Positions 61,154 through 64,000 of a stretch of 64,000 nt of DNA are shown in pieces. The notes under the pieces are model-generated. The model saw nothing but the letters and a program-made list of their open reading frames with translations, was not told the origin of the DNA and did no database searches. Source of the stretch: Sipunculus nudus (taxonomy: Eukaryota; Annelida; Sipuncula; Golfingiida; Sipunculidae); assembly GCA_026874595.1 (NCBI GenBank), contig CM049317.1, positions 18,133,382 through 18,197,381 of the forward strand, read 5' to 3'. Within the stretch, counting starts at the first letter, position 1. Each line of letters begins with the position of its first letter. A program made the position numbers and the translations under genes.

Positions 61154-62477
61154 CTGAAAATTATTCATGCAAAGATTAATATCTTATGTAACAAAATCAA
61201 TTTATTAATCACTGTTGGTAAGTGTTTTCTTAGTAAATATTCATTTTAATTTACATATTTGCTCTATAAAAATAAGATTTATAGAAAATTACGTTATTAA
61301 TTGTTAAATATTATTTTAAAAAATGATATACATGTATTTATTTTAAAGACATTCAGCATCAGTATGATATTTTATTGATTTAATGAACATGCTATTTTGA
61401 ATATTTCTATTAAAATTTCATCATAATAATTATTTAATGATTTAGTTTTCTGAAAAAAAAATGTATAAGATATCGTCATCAACTACAATTTGTATGCACG
61501 GGGGAAAATACAATGTGTAAGAAACGGTTTAAAGTGTAATCCACTCAATACCCTTCTAAAAACCCTGGATCCGCCCATGAATTGTATTGTAGTAAAACAT
61601 ATACTCACCTGTTTCACAACTAACTCCAGTGTAACCTGCGTCACAGGTACATATGAAAGCTCCGGTTGTCTCCGTCAGTGTCCCATACACACAGGCCTAT
61701 AAAGTAATACCACTAAATTAAAGGTATTTCATACTTGTTTGTATCAGTACACCTGACCCACATATTCAACATACAGTAGATGATATTCTGACCGCATGAA
61801 TACCTGTATGGTTCGCACGGGTTACTGGACGGCAGTCAATTTGCACGCGATACAGGAAATAACTCGTTACCATAGAGACGGATTTACGGTTTGGTTTTTG
61901 AGTTCATGCATATGTGTATTTTTTAATGTTAATTCATCATTCGCAGCCTCTTGTTAAGATTACCAGCTGTGTATCACGATATCAATGCAACAAGACGTAT
62001 GGCCGATGCATTTAATTCCCCCGATTGGCTTGTATCACCACTCAAGTTAGGCTTACCGGTCCAATATAAATTCCTAGTGTTAGATATTGGTTTGGTATTG
62101 TGTATGATTACAGGAATGCTTGATTAAAGGCTCGTGACGACGTATTAGATAGTCGTGCTCATAAGTCGCAATACTTTCAGTTACACTACGTCTCCATTCG
62201 TTCCTATTTATACAAGACTCACATCCGATAATGCATTTAAAATGATATCAAGCCGGTAGGCAAATCTCATATATGTGATAGATTATAACAATGCATGACA
62301 CAGCTTACTGTGACACATAACTTATTCTTGGTTCCTTTCATTGGATTAGCTGTAAATTGTATTTCTTCTGGTACAAAGTTCACAAATATGAAACTTCTAC
62401 TACTACTACTAATACTACTGCTGCTACTACTACTACTACTACAACTAATAATAATAATAATTATAATAATAATAATA

Positions 62478-62535
<58 letters not shown>

Positions 62536-63102
62536 GTAATAATAATAAAATAATGATAAAGATAATAAATTAGACTTACTGGTATCCGTTTGGTAATATA
62601 AAGTTTCTGAAACGTTATTCCGTCTGGATCAGGAAAAATAAGAAGCAAACAAATTGAATTTTCGTAAACAAATCCAGAACATTGTGTATCTGTTGAACAA
62701 AGGACGGCACAGCTTACACGCGAGCCCGCAACTTGTCCATAAAGAGCTTTCGCAGTCCTCTCTGTCACCACTTCGTAGTTCTTTGAGACCGCTGCGCCAA
62801 AACTGACTGTCAGGCTGAAAACTTAGAAAACAAACCAACTTGTTTATCATATCTATATTATCTTTTTTTTTAAATTCACGCATTAAAATAAATTATATTT
62901 TTACCGAAAATCTTTTTTTTTTATCTTTAATTTGATTATATAATATCACTGGTGTAATAATCTAATATTGTTAAACTGTTGAGCTCAAACCGCTAATAAG
63001 TGAGCCTTTTTATTTTTGTATTTTATGCATATTCCATTGAACAACTTACAAACCTATACACACACGCACACACACATATATATATGTATATATATAGATA
63101 AA

Positions 63103-63144
<42 letters not shown>

Positions 63145-63420
63145 TATATATTGACACCACTATAATGTGGGCACTTTTGGGACTGGGCAAACTACCCACT
63201 TTACAGAAGTTCCCACTATACTGAGGTAAAGATCTTAACGAAAATAAAAAAAAATAAATAAGAAAAAATCGGGACTGCCAAAAACTGTCCATTATGCAGA
63301 GGTGCCCATTATATATATATATATATATATATAATGATTTAATATAATATAATATAGATATCACAGACAGACAGAGTAAAGTAAAATAATGTACGTACTG
63401 CTTATGTAGAAAACATCCAT
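61026..63420 (-). CDS. Secreted PAN/apple-like, EGF-EGF protein, paralogue (four exons, about 158 aa)
   Basis: Predicted CDS on the minus strand: 63420-63395, 62814-62580, 61696-61609, 61153-61026 (477 nt, intron phases 2, 0, 1, as in the plus-strand copy). The protein has a signal peptide across exons 1-2 (MDVFYISST joined to [10 protein letters not shown]). A PAN/apple-like module with four Cys follows (CAVLC, TQCSGF, SICLL). Next is the four-Cys EGF-like module ([19 protein letters not shown]), then a six-Cys EGF ([24 protein letters not shown]) ending QQEVDD. The last EGF lacks the DxDE start and has Glu where the hydroxylation-site Asp/Asn should be, so calcium binding is doubtful. It is more compact than its partner, with introns of 580, 883 and 455 bp. 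No frame-breaking change was seen. The binding partner is unknown. Confidence 0.78.
61609..61696 (-). CDS. PAN-EGF gene 2, exon 3 (four-cysteine EGF-like module)
   Basis: The acceptor is TTACTTTATAG and the donor ACAG|GTGAGT, 88 nt. By eye, 18 of 29 residues equal the partner exon, including GTLT and CTCDAGYTG. Cys1 and Cys3 of a normal EGF are missing here too. Confidence 0.82.
61990..62100 (+). repeat. Interspersed repeat R4, copy 2 (in intron 2 of gene 2)
   Basis: It shares TTGGCTTGTATCAC and TTAGGCTTACCGG blocks with 26020-26110. Confidence 0.5.
62398..62560. repeat. (CTA)n/(ATT)n trinucleotide tract
   Basis: Long trinucleotide tract in intron 2, just downstream of the PAN exon's donor. 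Asn/Ile repeat ORFs here are artefacts. Confidence 0.9.
62580..62814 (-). CDS. PAN-EGF gene 2, exon 2 (PAN/apple-like module)
   Basis: The acceptor is TAAGTTTTCAG and the donor CCA|GTAAGT, phase 2 to phase 0, 235 nt. Residues line up with the partner along the exon: SR.-C-LC-QC-GF, FPDP and LYI. Confidence 0.83.
63072..63150. repeat. (TA)n microsatellite
   Basis: TA tract in intron 1 of PAN-EGF gene 2. Confidence 0.9.
63152..63312. mobile_element. Short pogo/Tigger-like MITE in intron 1
   Basis: The left arm CACTATAATGTGGGCACTTT then TGGGACTGG pairs in inverted form with the right arm around GGACTGCCAAAAACTGTCC then GAGGTGCCCATTATA. The motifs match the subterminal arms of 55639-56906, so it is likely a deletion derivative of that family. 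Confidence 0.55.
63395..63420 (-). CDS. PAN-EGF gene 2, exon 1 (start codon, signal peptide part)
   Basis: ATG plus seven codons and AC, then donor GTACAT, 26 nt. An alternative donor four bases earlier (after AGCA) would give phase 1 and break the frame, so the second GT was chosen. It is supported by the equal-length partner exon. Confidence 0.65.
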
Positions 63421-64000
63421 GTTAAACGCTCAATCCGGGACAGTCTTCAGGCCGTTATCGGATGCTAGCTGTTCTGCTTTCCGTCTTTTGTTCTCTGTGG
63501 ATAACTTAGACGAGTCTTTTTTTTACCCGATCGTTTGCTGATTGATTCGTGCTGGTGTTAAATTAGGCCCAGCTGTTGTTTTTCACGTACATAGCTCCGT
63601 CAGTATTAACAATTCCTATACTGGTTTCCCTATCAATTTACTGTCAAGTTGACGTGAAGCAGACCTATAAAACGTTCAAAATTTCTTTGACCTAATTGAT
63701 TGACCAGGTACAGTGGCGGATCCAGAGGGGAGCCCCGAACTAACCCCCCCCCCCCCTTCCACCTCCATCCCCCCCCCCAAATAAAAATATAAAACATGTA
63801 CAAAAAGCAAATCTAAAAATGGGGCTGAAAGCGTATGTTCATATAAACAATATTCATATCTATTTGTATTTTTGGAAATATAAGTTAGATATACACCTAT
63901 AATGGATGCAGACATTAATATTTCTATTTTAATGATTTCCCAGTCATGACTCCGCTGTTTGCGTGTAATATTTCAGCTTCTTTTGACATTGCTATCTTGC
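63421..64000. other. 5' flank of PAN-EGF gene 2 and a dispersed repeat edge
   Basis: No other gene. At 63711 a CAGTGGCGGATCCAGAGGGG segment followed by C runs resembles the edge of a common dispersed element. No promoter motif could be supported. Confidence 0.4.

Noticed and set aside
62445-62771. Single-exon 108-aa protein with an Asn/Tyr-rich tail
   Set aside because: The tail is translated (ATT)n intron sequence after a GTAAGT donor. Only the first part is the PAN exon.

Overview
This is a gene-poor, AT-rich, repeat-dense piece of an animal nuclear genome. It has introns with GT..AG boundaries, long introns, tRNA-derived SINEs, several kinds of LINE, TIR/MITE elements, solo-LTR-like repeats and many (TA)n, (TC)n and (ATT)n microsatellites and C/G homopolymer runs. 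Secreted modular domains (C-type lectin, thrombospondin type-1-like, PAN/apple-like, EGF) and the SINE and LINE types suggest a marine lophotrochozoan, most likely a bivalve mollusc. The species is not identified, and the taxon is an inference.

Three protein-coding loci can be supported, all multi-exon, so most long ORFs in the window are noise. (1) On the minus strand at 8206-11414 there is a TSP1-like plus C-type lectin gene. Its three exons join in matching phase, but each of the first two needs a frameshift, so it looks like a pseudogene or mis-assembled gene. (2) On the plus strand at 23886-29363 there is a four-exon gene for a small secreted protein (about 154 aa): split signal peptide, PAN/apple-like module, a four-cysteine EGF-like module and a calcium-binding EGF module. 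(3) On the minus strand at 61026-63420 lies its paralogue (about 158 aa), with the same four exons, the same intron phases and two exons of identical length. The two paralogues point towards each other across about 31.7 kb of repeats.

Layout: 1-8205 has no gene (SINE copies, microsatellites, a GC-rich ORF patch near 3.3 kb). 8206-11414 is the lectin relic. 11.4-22 kb holds a LINE endonuclease fragment (13.96-14.48 kb), a repeat-family copy (15.2-15.8 kb), an 818-bp tandem duplication (16.3-18.0 kb), a 12-unit minisatellite (18.9-19.25 kb) and diverged tandem units (21-22 kb). 22.0-23.5 kb is a TIR element split by a solo-LTR-like insertion. 23.9-29.4 kb is the first PAN-EGF gene, with a MITE and an interrupted minisatellite in its introns. 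29.4-61 kb is a repeat field: three more LINE fragments (33.8-35.0, 47.5-49.3, 53.6-54.9 kb), matching TA-flanked MITEs (35.4 and 38.9 kb), a TTAA-flanked element (39.4-40.2 kb), a three-copy tandem repeat with a SINE in its middle copy (45.3-46.4 kb), a fold-back element (52.3-52.7 kb), a pogo/Tigger-like element (55.6-56.9 kb) and the second LTR-like copy (58.7-59.5 kb). 61.0-63.4 kb is the second PAN-EGF gene.

The main biological interest is the inverted PAN-EGF-EGF pair. Both copies share an EGF module lacking one disulfide pair, while only one copy keeps the calcium-binding signature in the last EGF. All coordinates were read by eye. Splice sites are predictions without transcript support.
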